Source: Anagrus nilaparvatae (taxonomy: Eukaryota > Arthropoda > Insecta > Hymenoptera > Mymaridae). Taken from it: 64,000 bases of DNA. Position numbers and translations under genes: made by a program. The DNA lies in the NCBI GenBank assembly GCA_022575985.1, contig JAKSXM010000156.1, forward strand, positions 310,001 to 374,000, read 5' to 3'. Under the pieces are notes generated by a model. That model did no database searches. It was given only the letters and a program-made list of their open reading frames with translations, and was not told where the DNA came from. Positions 31,901-43,552 of the stretch are shown here, in pieces. The number at the start of each line of letters is the position of its first letter. The stretch's first letter is position 1.

Positions 31901-34875
31901 TAATAAAAAAATTATTAAATATTTAAATGTAGCATTATTTTAAAGTACAGAAATACTATTAATTTTAAAAATATGTAATTTTAAAACTAAAAATTAATGA
32001 TATAAAATAAAAAAGGAGTTTTTTTGTAATTATAAGCAAAACTTAAGGTGGCTCACTGATATGTGTAAATTTTTTCGCCCATGAAGCTTAAAATATTTTT
32101 TACCTATTTTATTTACCTACAACGGATGCAGGAAATTCCGTGACAAGTTTTTTACGAGTGACTTTTACGCCCTGAAGGGCAAAAAAATATTTTTTTGTTT
32201 TGTTTTATGGACATTGAAGACAGAGAATTTTGTATCTATAGCCAGAAACTGCCTTCAGTGGTGTATTTTTAATTCTTTCAAAATATGCAACTAATTTCGT
32301 AAGAATCTAAAATCCAGATTAGCTGCTAAGATCCAATTAATGGTCAAAAAAAAAATGATTTTTTTCTTTTAATAGAATCTTGACCTATACATTAAACTCA
32401 ACAGTTTCCCGCTAAAAAAAAAATTTTTTCTCAAAATTTTCCGAAATTGCATATATTTTACTGAAAAAAATTTCCCGAGAGTAATTTTTGTTTTAAGCGA
32501 GTAATACCGATTTTCGTGAATTTTTCTTGTTTTTTCAATTTTGACTTGTTACTAATTTTGCTGATTTCCCGCTAAGTCATGTGACCAAATGAAAATCTGA
32601 GAATGGTATTTTATTGATTTTTGGGTATATTTATAACTATTTATAGACATTTTGATAGAAAATAAAATCTAAACTTAAAAAAAAAACTTGATTTTTATTA
32701 ATAATAGACATAACTTTTATTTTCCCAAAGTATTTTTATTTTTAGATTTTACATGATTTTTAGGCTAAAAATGTAAAAAAATCAAGAAAATCCTATTTTA
32801 TAAAATTTCATTTTTTTTATATTTTAATAAACCATTTTAATTAAATTGTAAAATTGAGATATATCATTCAAAGGATACCAAAATTACTATACCCTTGTAA
32901 AATTTCCCGCAGAATTCAAATTTTTGGTCAGATTTTCATTTGGTCACGTGACTTAGCAGGAAATCAGCAAAATAAGTAACAAGTCAAAATTGAAAAAAAC
33001 GGAAAATTCACGAAAATCGGTATTACTCGCTTAAAACGAAAATTACTCTCGGGAAATTTTTTTCAGTAAAATATATGCAATTTCGGAAAATTTTGGGAAA
33101 TAAATTTTCTTTTAGCGGGAAACTTTTGAGTTATTTTCACATAAAGTTTAACACAAATTTGAATTTTCCCATGATTTGACGTAGAGTAGGAAAAATCTGA
33201 CTAAAAATTAGAATTTTCCATCAAATTTTACATCGAAAACCTACTTTTTTTTCTTTTTTTAACATTTTTTACAGCTTTTTTACGGGACTTTCAAAAATGG
33301 TGGCTGAGGAGAGAAATTTGACCAAAAAACTTTAAATCAGCATAGCAACCTTTAAAATTTATAGAAAACCTTCAAATTCGGGGAATCATCTATTTTTAAG
33401 TTGCTTTATCGAAAAAAACAAATTTCCTATTTTTGAGACCTCGCATTTTGTACTATTTATCCATGGAATTACCCTTGAAAGACTGATCTATTTAGGTCCA
33501 AAATCGGATCATAGAAAATGGCACGCTCCAATTTGAAAATAAATTGTCCTTTTCATTTTTAGAAGGTTAAAAATTAATTAAAAATAAATTAATAATTAAA
33601 CCGAAACCAGTTTGGTCCACGATATTGCAATGCTTAACTCAAAGAGTTTAACTTAACATAACTCATTTAAACGAAAAATGCCATTTTTAGGTCCAAAATC
33701 GAATTATAGCAGATGATGGCATGCTTTAATATGAGAATAAAGTATTCTATAATTTTTAGGACAAATTAAGTAATCTATGACTAGTTTGGTCTGCGAGAAT
33801 CCAATTTACAGGTCACAGAATCCATTAAACAAAAAAATCATTTTTTGGACCATTAAATGGGTCTTAGTGGCTGCGCCAGATTTTGGATTCTGCCAGAAGT
33901 AGTTGCATGTTGTAAAAGAATTAAAAATACATAATTGAAGACCCTTTTTGTCTATAGATATCGAATGCTCATAAAACAAATGAAAAATATTTTTTGAGAC
34001 ATTGGATCGTAAAGTGAATAATTTACTTTGTTTAATTTAATCTTTCAATATTTTAAGCTAATTATGAAATTAAAAATCAGGCATTTTGGCCCTAAAGTAG
34101 GCATAACGGTTAGACCGACAATTTTTTTTTTAAACGAAGGACAGTATCGTTTTTAGCAGGTCGGCGAATATAAGTAACTCCATTTTCAACGCGGGTACAC
34201 TGTAAAAAGTAACTTCCTTAAATATTAACAAAAAATTTAGAACACTTCCGGAAAATTCGAAAAAAATCGTATATTTACTAAATTTAGTATATTAACGAAA
34301 AATTTGAGTATTCTCAATTGTTTTTTGTGGATTCGCAAGAAAAATTGATAATTTACAAAAAGTAGTTGTGAATTTACAACTTTTTTCGTAAACGCAACCA
34401 AAATTTATGGAACATGCTTATTTACTTTAATGCATACAGTACTATTCGCTGTTTTTATAAATAATTATCACCATTACTAGATGTAGAAATTTTATGCCCG
34501 AACTATTCTGAGTCCCTAAATTTAAAATATTCTAAGTCCATTAATACGAGTTATTACAAATCCCTAAATCTGAATTATCCTAAGTCCCCAACCCCAGATT
34601 ATTAAATCGAGCACTTTTGACAATTCACCCTTGATTATCAGATTCCCAAGGTACCTCGAAAAGAGGTCTCTATAAACATGTTCCATGTTAAAAGAATGAC
34701 CCAGATCGGATGTTAATTAACAAAATATTTCAATTATTTAAATTCATAACTTACTTGTCGAATCAACCTGTCCAATCGGTAATTCTCGTAATGTGTTCTC
34801 ATATTTTTGTTTAATTTTTGTATTGTCTTCATCTATTTTCCTCTCTGACATCATACTTTGAACACTTTTGTAATC
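25946..34875 (-). CDS. 3' part of a microexon-array gene encoding nine 13-residue repeats (5' end not found)
   Basis: Minus strand. Exon E0 34875-34755 (121 nt, acceptor tttttcag, donor AA|GTAAGT, phase 0 in, phase 1 out) reads DYKSVQSMMSERKIDEDNT and on to LRELPIGQVDST. Then come 39-nt phase-1 microexons at 31216-31178, 30377-30339, 30249-30211, 29598-29560, 29486-29448, 29376-29338, 26561-26523 and 26448-26410, and a terminal 25983-25946 ending TAG. Repeats: NATTNDFLYKQET; DETHYDFLRTPKT; DSTTYDFLPKQET; DATTYDFLRRQNS; EATTHDFLPNPRT; DVTTHDFLPRQET; DATHHDFLFKRST; DVTTHDFLPMQET; DATTHDFFRKRH-stop. T3, D6 and F7 never change. Codons for them vary synonymously, which argues for selection on protein. 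Every acceptor is AG after T/A-rich sequence, and every donor has G at +5. The protein looks disordered. Its family and function are unknown to me. Upstream exons beyond 34875 were not identified. Confidence 0.82.
26029..26385. mobile_element. 349-bp piggyBac-like MITE with perfect TTAA duplication
   Basis: The element 26033-26381 starts CCCATTAGCGCCGGCGCGAC and ends with its inverse before TTAA (26382-26385), with TTAA also at 26029-26032. Long arms (ctttactgaaaaggacttgc / gcaagtcctttttagtaaag) make it nearly a full palindrome. It lies in the last intron of the microexon gene. Without it and one TTAA that intron would be 73 nt, the same as its siblings. Confidence 0.88.
27012..28993. mobile_element. 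About 2.0-kb near-complete palindrome in an intron of the microexon gene
   Basis: Arms run from tgtgcatttctacgagaaag at the left and mirror to ctttctcgtagaaatgcaca at the right, closing around 28.0 kb. Matching inner words include gtgaacacgaaatcggcgat, gtcaaaaaccgtgtttttcg and aacttttcatctt. It sits between microexons 29376-29338 and 26561-26523. A sibling copy with insertions is at 57856-60284 and a fragment at 54391-54500. All frames of 70-100 codons inside are by-products of the palindrome. Confidence 0.85.
28994..29330. other. Intronic spacer with short TTTACTAA-like words
   Basis: Repeated agtaaatttac / aaaatttactaa words between 29060 and 29220. Nothing else is seen. Confidence 0.4.
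31300..31750. other. Intronic sequence with a faint coding-like scrap
   Basis: Within the 3.5-kb intron between E0 and the first microexon. A plus-strand stretch at about 31640-31720 reads VTENAIQLPVIEKVSEWLEN before a stop, with AWMPKKNVDV upstream in another position. This resembles a decayed transposon protein, but it is too short to name. Confidence 0.3.
32399..33131. mobile_element. About 730-bp inverted-repeat element, ends agtttcccgctaaaa / ttttagcgggaaact
   Basis: Arms mirror each other over about 190-220 bp, including cgagtaataccgattttcgt / acgaaaatcggtattactcg and a cacgtgac / gtcatgtg word. A fragment matching the inner right arm is at about 56552-56640. It lies in the E0-to-first-microexon intron. 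Confidence 0.8.
33132..34390. other. Intronic spacer; no gene seen
   Basis: A diverged direct doublet of about 240 bp is suggested by taggtccaaaatcgga at 33493 and again by taggtccaaaatcgaa at 33690, and by accagtttggtccacg near 33606 and gactagtttggtctgcg near 33780. 34199-34222 carries the ctgtaaaaagtaacttcctt terminus seen elsewhere, and 34250-34390 has palindromic cgtaaatttac-type words like those at 56030-56200. Confidence 0.4.
34391..34690. repeat. Element with ends tatggaacatgc / catgttccatg and an internal tandem repeat
   Basis: The left end tggaacatg (about 34409) and right end aaacatgttccatgtt (about 34672) are inverted. Inside, about 34497-34605 holds three to four diverged copies of a roughly 30-bp unit containing attctaagtcccta. 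A sibling with the same ends and a different internal repeat lies at 40235-40672. Confidence 0.5.
34693..34721. repeat. Half copy of the mini-hairpin family
   Basis: agaatgacccagatc followed by ggatgttaattaac, matching the left half of the 36275-36350 copy. It ends only about 33 bases from the donor of exon E0. Confidence 0.5.
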
Positions 34876-37638
34876 CTGAAAAAGATTTAAAGTTTATCTA
34901 TTAGAATGAAAAATGAATGAATATTGTATCAGTTGAATATTGTAATAGTTTTCATATTAAAATATTTTTTTTTTTAAGTTTTTTAAATATTAAATGAAGA
35001 AAAACGCAGAAAATTCTAAATTATAAAAATTGTTTTTTATACTTAAGAGGGTGCGATAAAATTTTTGCACAAAAATGATGTTGAATTTGAAATTAGCAGC
35101 CAATTTTACTTTAGAAGATAAAAAAATCAAAATTCGACATCTTCGATATTCTTGCTTGGAAGATTTGTCAAAATAGAGAGAGAAACCTAAATTTCCTGTA
35201 TATTACTCGGTATATTAGTGCTTCCAAGTTAGGGACTTAACTTAGTCGTGCGCCCTAGCGGGCGCCGTTATATAATTTTAATTATAAATAATAAGTTATA
35301 CTTTCATTTTTTTTAAACTACCTCTATCCACCTTTTAAGGGTTGTGAATAGGACCAAAATGAATGAGACCTCAATGTACACAAAGTTTATTTAAATTAAC
35401 ATAAAAAATATTGTGTTCAAACATTTTTCAATAAAATTTGATACTTTTTTCATTAATTTTTCCAAACATTTCCTAATAATGCCTGATTTACTCCTTTCAC
35501 TCCCGTTTTTAGGGTATATTTAAGGGTTTTAGGTGAAAACTAATGTCAGATTGCGAAAGAGCGTGATATTTTCCTTTAGTGATGAACTTTTTAGACACGT
35601 ATCTACAAGGAAATATATTTATTTTTGCTTACTTCCAAAATCCTCCGCCCCGGCGTTAATAAGTTAAAATAACAATATCAAGGAAAAGATCATTTTTAGT
35701 TTTTCTTATGCCATTATACTTTATTAGGTAAAATAGAACATAAATAATATTTTGTTATAGCTAATGAGGAGCCATAGTGCCAATTACTTGACAGCGTTTT
35801 TTAACATTTTTTGCAAACATACTTTAAAAATAAAAATAAAAATTTTTTTTTTAAACATTTTTCTCGTTGAAATACGGTGCTGACTAAAACGCCGGTTTTC
35901 GAATTGAGGGGTGTAATTTCCCAAAAAACACTAGTTCAATTAAGTTTTTTTTTTTTTTTTTTTGAAGTGTTTTTATTATATTAAATTTCGCGTTCCTTGA
36001 ACCACGATGAATATAAAATATTAAAAATCAGAAAAATGACACAAATTATAGTAAAAATCCCAAAAGAACAAAAAAATTTACTGCGAAATAGTCAAAAATG
36101 ACAGAAAAAATTGGTTAACTATATAACCTCTCAAGGCAAAAACTATTTTTAATTAATATTCTTTTCTTCCTAGCGGGTCAAAAACACTTTTTTCGACCCG
36201 CAACGAGATCGAAAAAAACGCGTTTTCTCCACACTGAGAAAGAAAAATTTCGTTTTTTCCTTGAGAACCACAAAAGAATAACCCAGATCGAATTTTATCA
36301 TCCTCGGGTTTGCCTCAGATGTTAATTAACGTGCAATCTAGGCCATTCTTTTTTTTTGCTCATTTGGTTAAAAATGTACTATTATCTCTATGTGTTTAAA
36401 TGATTATTTATTTTACCGATATTTACCATGGTTATCAAAACAGGATGTCTAAAAGCTTTAATTGTTCAGTAATTAAGAAACATTATTCTTGGATCTCCAT
36501 AAAACATTAAACTTTAGATATTGAAACGTGTTTCTTCTTTATCAATCACTAACTTTTTTTTCTAAAAATAGAATCTGTAATTAAAAAATATTCTCATTAT
36601 ATGAAATAATAAAAAATTTTCAAAATATAAAATTTTATCATGTAGGATAAAGTTTTAAGTTAACATAATAAATAATAAAATTCTGTGTACTGTGATAAAA
36701 ATCTAATTTATAAAAACTGACAACTTTCTTAATGCACATGTTAAATTATTTTGAATCACAAAATGGTCACAAACAAGGGGGATAATTTAAAAAAAAATGC
36801 CATTCAGTTTAAATTATTTATGTTACTTTTATTATTTATTTATTGCTTATAAAAAAGATAATTTTTCTTTTAATCAATATAATTTTTTAATTAACACGAA
36901 AACGTCTATTATTTATGCCTAAGAACGGTTATAATCTACCAATAAAATATTTACATAATATATAAAGTTGAACTTTTGAATTGACCCTTATTTTTTGTAT
37001 CTTTAGATTTCGAGAAGACGTAAATTTTTTTTTTTTTTTTTTTTTTGTATCTTTAGTTTAATTTACTAACAAAAACACATTAAAATAATTTAATATATTT
37101 CACATATCTACTGCAAAAAATGGCAAAACTATGTTTAACTATGTAAATGTAAAACTACGTTTTAAATTATGAGGCAAAATAAGCATTAAACTGCATACAA
37201 AGTCAAAACAAATACTTTGCCCATTGTTTTAAAAGTATTTATTAAAATAGTCACATTGTAATATAAAAAAAATTTGTAGTCAAAAACACTGCGTCTCATA
37301 ATTTAACACCCAGATTAAATAATTTTATATTTCCTATAATTATTGCCCTATAATTTTAAAATTTGTATTACCTTATTATAAATAAAAAAAATAAACAATA
37401 AATGAAAAAACTTTTGTTTATAATAACTTCTGAAAAGTAATTGTTTAAATTTTTAAATATTATTTGATTAATAATAACGTCAAAGCAATTTTTCTTTTCT
37501 TCTTATTCTATTCTTTATCGCACAAAATGGTTGATAATACTAAAGTTTTCAAATCTTATAGAAACTAAAGTTTTGTTAATGTGAAATAAAAAAAAATTAT
37601 CTTAATGTATTTTAATGTGCATGTATAAAATATGTATA
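34876..37638. other. Upstream side of the microexon gene; repeats, no exon identified
   Basis: Expected to hold 5' exons of the minus-strand gene, but no further exon could be supported. A segment at about 35757-35806 (gaggagccatagtgccaatt) resembles the right end of the TTAA element at 5536-5590. A ggcgttaataagttaa word at 35652 looks like another TTAA-element end. 36165-36350 carries an inverted copy of the 3225-3310 repeat plus a mini-hairpin. A pure T run is at 37026-37047. Confidence 0.4.
36275..36350. repeat. About 75-bp mini-hairpin, agaatgacccagat family (copy 3)
   Basis: agaataacccagatcg ... gcctcagatgttaattaacg ... caatctaggccattctt, with inverted ends. It shares its core cctcagat-n-gttaatt-acgtgc with 19085-19115. 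Confidence 0.6.
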
Positions 37639-38520
37639 TGTTCAGGTCCATGTAAGAGCGCCGGACCAAAATTTTCCGTTTTTTTAATTTTTTTCTAAAC
37701 GTGTTATTTTAGGTCATGGGTTGACGTTTTCACTGGAATTTTTGAAAAATATTAATTTTGGCAAAAAATTACGATGCTCGAAACCAATGCCCTTTTTATA
37801 TTTACATAATGATTGGAAAAAAGTTTTTTTTTTACCTGGACTTTTTATTATTTTGGTCCTGTTTCGGCTTCATTTTTAGTGGTTCAAATTTTTTTCACAT
37901 TTACCGGAATTCAAGTTTGCTATTTTAGTCTGTCAAAAAATTAGCCAAAATTGAGGTGGAAATTTTTTTTCTCTCAATCAACGTGGAATCAGTAACAACG
38001 TAATTTTGTTTCAATAAAATTGCCAAAAAAATAATAAAAATTAATTTATATGTTAAGTAAAAGAAAAAAAATTTTTACTGCCCCCTGTTTTAGCTAATTT
38101 TGGCTTGAACATTTTTATAGGAAGGGGTACCCTGGGAATCCAAAAATCAAGGAGGGTCAATTGGGACTTAATATAGTTTTTATTTGTGAGATAAGAATAA
38201 TCCGGGCTTAAGGAATTGAAAGAATTTCAAATTAGGATTTTAAGGCCACTGTCTCGATTTGGGACGATTTTTAAAAGATTTTCAGCATTTATTTTCTCAG
38301 CTGTTTTATGAAGAAAGTTAACAAATTTTATTTTTAATAATTACAAAACTATAGAGATTAATATTTCGTTTTATTTTTTTGTTTCAAATGTCCACAATAG
38401 GCGCTATGATGGGAACCGTTATTCATTTTTTTTAAGCCTCTACTTTCATGCCATCTACAATGTAAAAAAAAAGGAAATAAAAAAAAAATTTGGACCAGCG
38501 TTTCTACATGGACCTGAACA
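37639..38520. mobile_element. 882-bp MITE with TA duplication, ends tgttcaggtccatgta
   Basis: Left tgttcaggtccatgta and right tacatggacctgaaca are perfect inverse copies. TA lies on each side. The next bases (gcgccggaccaaaattt / aaatttggaccagcg) extend the TIR to about 35 bp. No coding frame. Confidence 0.8.
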
Positions 38521-38538
38521 TATATGTATATATATATA

Positions 38539-38796
38539 CAGGCACGTATCTAGAAAATTTTTTCGGGAGGGACCAAAAAATGTCGATGGGAGCTAAAACC
38601 TAATAAAATTAAAATTTATGGTTTAAATTTCTTAAATGTCAATCAGAATTTAATTTTTTCTTATTTTAAATTGTTTTCATAAGCAATAATTGTTAGTAAG
38701 AAGTTAAAAAATTTTGAAATTAATTTAAAAAATGCTATTATTTTTTCAAAAATTTTCCATTTCGGGGCCATGGCTCCCCCTCTGGATACGTGCCTG
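38539..38796. mobile_element. 258-bp MITE, ends caggcacgtatctaga / tctggatacgtgcctg
   Basis: Inverted ends with one mismatch, embedded in TATA-rich flanks. Inner ends are G/C-rich (cgggaggga / ggctccccctc). A lone end of the same family seems present near 17165-17216. Confidence 0.75.
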
Positions 38797-40234
38797 GATA
38801 TACGTATGTATATAAAGTATAGCTATAGAAGAAAGTGAAGAAGAGGAAAAAGCTTTGCATTTCAATACTGTTTTTTAGCTTATTTTTTATATAGCTGACC
38901 TTAGTTATCTTATCATATTTTTTTTTAATTAATATGTTCAAAATTTTTTTTAAATAAAAAAGTATATATAATTTAATGAGAAATTATTTTTTTATATTTT
39001 TAATCATTTTTAATAATATGAAAGAGTAAACAATTTTTTAAGATCAATTTTTTTGCTTTCTCAAAAAATAGATATTTAAGACTAAAACGAGTATACAGAG
39101 TAAGTAATTTGTAAAAACACTGCTAAATTAAATATTTAAATAACCACTAGTAGTCTAAACTCGACTACAAAAATTTTCAGTTAGTTTCACTTTTGAAGTT
39201 TATTATCGACTTCAATAAACGATTGAATAATCTTACTAAATATTTGCTAACTAATAATATTAACTAATAATTTATGGAAGAACGAATATTCAAAGAGTTT
39301 TTGCATGATAATCAGATGTAGTTATCATACGAATACAAAATAAAATACAAGCAAAACCATAAATACATGAATCATACTAGCATAGTTGAGAAGGGGGGCT
39401 CCGCCCTCCTGGTCTGTTCCCGGTGTTCCATAAAAAAATTTCTATTCTAGTAAAGTTATTACATAATCTTGAAAGCCGTTTTTATACAATTAGTATTGTC
39501 CACCATTTTCCTATAAAAGTTATAGGTGAGCATACATGCCCCCTTGGTACATGCCCAGTATTCATTAAAAAAATAATTTTCTATTGCTTAAAAAGTTCTC
39601 AATGCTGATTTTGTTCTACCTATAAAATATCAATTAATTTTCTTGTACTTTTCTTAGATTGATATTTTTCCTGCATATTGCAAGAAAAAAATTGAAAAAA
39701 AAAACAAAATAAAAATTTATAGTGCCAAACAAATAATAAAAATAAATACTCCAAATAAAATGTTTATAAAATATATATTAATTTCAGTGCATAAAAAAAT
39801 TAAAAATAATATATTACCGTTTAATACACTTGGAAAATATTTTATAACTTTTCGAGGATACGTCAGTTATGAATAAAAATTTAACTGAGTATTACGAGTA
39901 CTATTACCAATTACGACACTAAAATTTTATCATATTTTTTAGTTATTTTATTTTTTAATAATCTCCAAACGAACAATAGCTGAGTCACAAAACTATGGAC
40001 TTTGTCACCCGCAGACTTTTTTTATTTATTTTGACAACGGTATTATGTAATTTGGATCAAAGGATCTTTAGTTATAAATGAACAAACAAAGGTACAAATA
40101 AACAAATAAATTTTCAGATATATAGAGTAGTAATATAAGATTTAAATACTCTAACATGTAAAAACCATACCCATCAAGTCGTTTCTAATCACAAAAATAA
40201 ACTTTTAAGGGCTTATGTAAACGCAACCTAAATG
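38797..40234. other. AT-rich spacer; no gene seen
   Basis: A short G/C-rich patch at 39390-39425 (gggggctccgccctcctgg) echoes the patch at 53331-53375. The 61-67 codon frames here have no recognisable character. Confidence 0.4.
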
Positions 40235-40672
40235 CATGGAACATGTTTACTATAGTACAGTTCCTGATTCGTTAGTCATTCACTGGTGAATCTACCCTAG
40301 AAGTATTGCACCAAGAAATATCACTTGCTTTTATGTGGTTAATTATCTCCGATTTAACACTGTTAACTTTTATTTGCAAATCTTATCCAAAAAAAATTTT
40401 TATTTTGAAATCGTATACTTAGAAATCGATTGAGTTATAAAACTTTTCTATTTTCCATTAGAGCCGTTATAAGTTTAATAAGTTTAATTTTATTTAATTA
40501 TTTTCTAATTCTCATTAATGCATATTAATATTATTCTAAGTGTTATTTGACCCCCCACCCTTAAACCGGACAAATTTGACTCCCCCTCCTTAAATTGGAT
40601 AAATTTGACCCCCCCCCCCCTTAATATTCAAGTTCTTGAAGTACCCCCTTCCTTTAAACATGTTCCATGTTA
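40235..40672. repeat. Sibling of the 34391-34690 element with a C-rich minisatellite
   Basis: Ends gcatggaacatgtttac (about 40236) and taaacatgttccatgtta (about 40656) are inverted. About 40548-40625 carries three copies of a roughly 35-bp unit, aaatttgaccccccnccttaaa, with a growing C run (13 Cs in the last). Confidence 0.6.
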
Positions 40673-41094
40673 ATAAGTAACCTTAGTCAAATCCTTGATT
40701 TTTTTCAGCAAATTTTGTGTTTTTGCCATACCTACTTTGGTAATTTAACCAAAAGTATTCTTATTTTGCTGCCAAATACTTATTTTGATGTTAAAAATAT
40801 CTTACTCTTAGTGCTTAGAGGAATGTTTCTGCAGAATTTTATTTCGAGGTTTAAAATTTGATTTGAACTGTCCTTGTGCAAGAAATCACATTTATCAAAA
40901 AAAATGTGCAAGATCAATTTAGGTCTTTTCAGTCTTAAATTTCTCGTTTTATAACCTATTTTCAATAATATCAAAAAAAAATCCGTGGGTACGTTAATCT
41001 TAAAACTCCATATCAAAAAATGATATTTTTTAAAACATTTTATTCTCAAATTGACCAAATGTAAATCTTACCTAAAATTCGGGTTTCTTAGGAA

Positions 41095-41530
41095 AAACCA
41101 TCTATTTAGTCCAGGTGCCAGCAATGATAAATGCATCAAAAAATTTTATCAGCACGAGAATGGATCCACCACAGTGAAACGTATGTATTTTTCATTACTA
41201 AAAACGATTTTGAAAGTTTCGTTTATTTTCCGATGAGCAGTCTTGAGCAATGCTCGCTATTTTATCAAAAATCGACAAAAAATTTGCAAAATAGGTAAAT
41301 TCTTGAAAATAATTGCCGGATGGAGTCTATTTTTGGTACCCCGCTTAAGTTTTTGGGGTCACTGATCACGGTTTTGAAGACAGATTTTAAAAAAATCAAA
41401 ATTTCGTCCTCAAAATTGAGTATTCCTAACCTCAGAAACGGTGATTGATGCTGTTTTAAACATATTTACGTTGTCTAACAAATCTTTCGGACCAGTTTTC
41501 TTGATTCTGTAACCAGATTTTTAATAATCA
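41095..41530. repeat. Direct relative of the 42744-43475 hairpin arm
   Basis: Shares aggtgccagc, ttttatcagcacgagaatgg, a cctcagaaa word and gctgttttaaacatatttac in the same order as 42744-43000. Confidence 0.65.
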
Positions 41531-41835
41531 AAATTTTAAAATTGGTTAATCACAAAAGAAATAATAAGGAAAAAGAGAAACTTCATTTCAAAAATAAACT
41601 AATAAATTAAAAAAATCAGAATAACAAATGATTTATTCAAGAATATTATATATCTAATCTTTTGTATATAAAAATTTTTATACAATTATTTTCCTTTTCT
41701 TTAATACTTTTCCTGATATTTATTAACTTGTTTGTTAATAATATTTTCAAGGTAAATGCTTAAAAACAGTATAGGGATACATGTTTATTATTATTATACT
41801 CCTCACGTTAGTCATAAAGATTTTAAAAATAAAAT

Positions 41836-42121
41836 GGTCAATTTCAGGCAAAAATATATTTTCCTTTATTTATAAAATGAAGATAGTCAACATTTCATCC
41901 GTTTCAAGGCTCCTTCAGGAATAAAATTATTGAATTTAAAATTACAATTCGTCGTAACTTTTAAAGATTTATATAAGATCTAATATTTAAAAATTGGGAA
42001 GGAATTTATCGTAATTTACTTTCAATAATTTTAATTTCTGAAGAGGCCTGGAAACAGGTAAAACATAGATTATCATAATTTATAAATAAAGGAAAATATA
42101 TTTTTTGCCTGAAATAGACTA
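41836..42121. mobile_element. About 285-bp MITE, ends tttcaggcaaaaatatattt
   Basis: Left tttcaggcaaaaatatattt, then tcctttatttataaa. Right tttataaataaagga, then tttttgcctgaaa. The middle is also mirrored (gaggcctgga / aaggctccttca). Non-coding. Confidence 0.75.
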
Positions 42122-42743
42122 TTTTGTTTTTAAAAAATTTACAGAATCTCTATGGGAAATTTAAAAAATATTAAATTTATAATATTTATTTTATAATTAT
42201 ATTTTACATCCATTAGTTTTCATTTTCAATCGTAATTTAAAACATATTAGTCATGTTTTGATTAAACTTCTTATTAAAATAACGAATAGATGAGTTTCAT
42301 TGGTAGAAAAGAAAAACTGATCGGTTCAAACCAAATATTTAAATACATTATTTAAAGTCAAATTTATTAGGAGGATCTAAGGTTCAAAGTCTTAAAAGCT
42401 TAGCGGTTTTACCAATAAATTAAAATTAAAAAAAAATCGTAATTTCCATTGACCAACAGAAGTTATTTTAATTTAATGTTATTTCCTGAAAAATGACAAC
42501 TGAACATGCTTTGGTGCTTTTGGTCAAAAGCTTTATATTTTATCTGATTTCAAAATAAATATGTATATAAAAAATATACGTTTTCATCACAGTAGTTTTC
42601 ATACGGGTTAGATATAAGAAGAGTTTGATATTTTTACAACTGGCAATCGAAACTTTTAAGGCCAATAAGAAATAAAAAAAATTTTTTATTGAGAAATTTG
42701 TATTAAATTTCCTGTCAATTTTGACCTATTAGGGGGCTTGCAG

Positions 42744-43475
42744 TCAAGGTGCCAGCTATGTTAAATGCATCCAAAAATTTTATCAGCACGAGAATGGATT
42801 TACCTCAGTGAATCGTATGTATTTTTAGTGACGATTTTGAAGGTTTCATCCATTTTTGGATGGCCAGTTTTGAGTAATGAGCGCTAAAATGACGGACTCA
42901 AAATGGCGTATTTCTAACCTCAGAAATGGCTATTTATGCTGTTTTAAACATATTTACGTTGTCTAATAAGTTTTTCGGACCAGTTATGACGATATCAAGG
43001 TCATATTTTTAATTATCTGATTATTCAAAATCTGATCTATTACCGTTTCCAAAAACTTATAATGCAAAACGTTAAAATGCTTAAAATAGCATTTATTGCC
43101 AATTATGAGGTTTGGAATCAATCATTTTTAGCCCGCTTTTTTGATAATTAATAAGATGACCAATTCTAACAACTGGTCCGAAAAACTTATTAGATAACGT
43201 AAAAAAGCTTAAAACAGCAAAATTCGTCGTTTCTGAGGTTAGAAATACGCCATTTTGAGTTCGCCATTTTGATTTTTAAAAATTTGTCTTCAAAATAGTG
43301 ATCAGTGGCCCGGAAAACCTTACTAGGGTACCAAAAATAGGCAATTTTTTTCAAGAATTTACCTATTTTGCTAATTTTTTGCTTATTTTTTATGATATAG
43401 CGTTCATTATTCAAAACTGGCTATCCGCAAATGGATGAATCCTTCGGTTTCCGTGACCAAAAATACATACATTTC
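42744..43475. mobile_element. About 700-bp imperfect palindrome
   Basis: gtatgtatttttagtgac, ccatttttggatggccagtt, cctcagaaa and aagtttttcggaccagtt on the left are mirrored at 43460-43150 on the right, closing near 43.08 kb. The 74-codon minus frame inside is a by-product. Confidence 0.75.
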
Positions 43476-43552
43476 ACATGTCATTGAAGTCTGGAACGTT
43501 CATGGAAAAATTCCCAACCTAAAAATGAAAAAAAAAATTATTTTCAAAAGAG

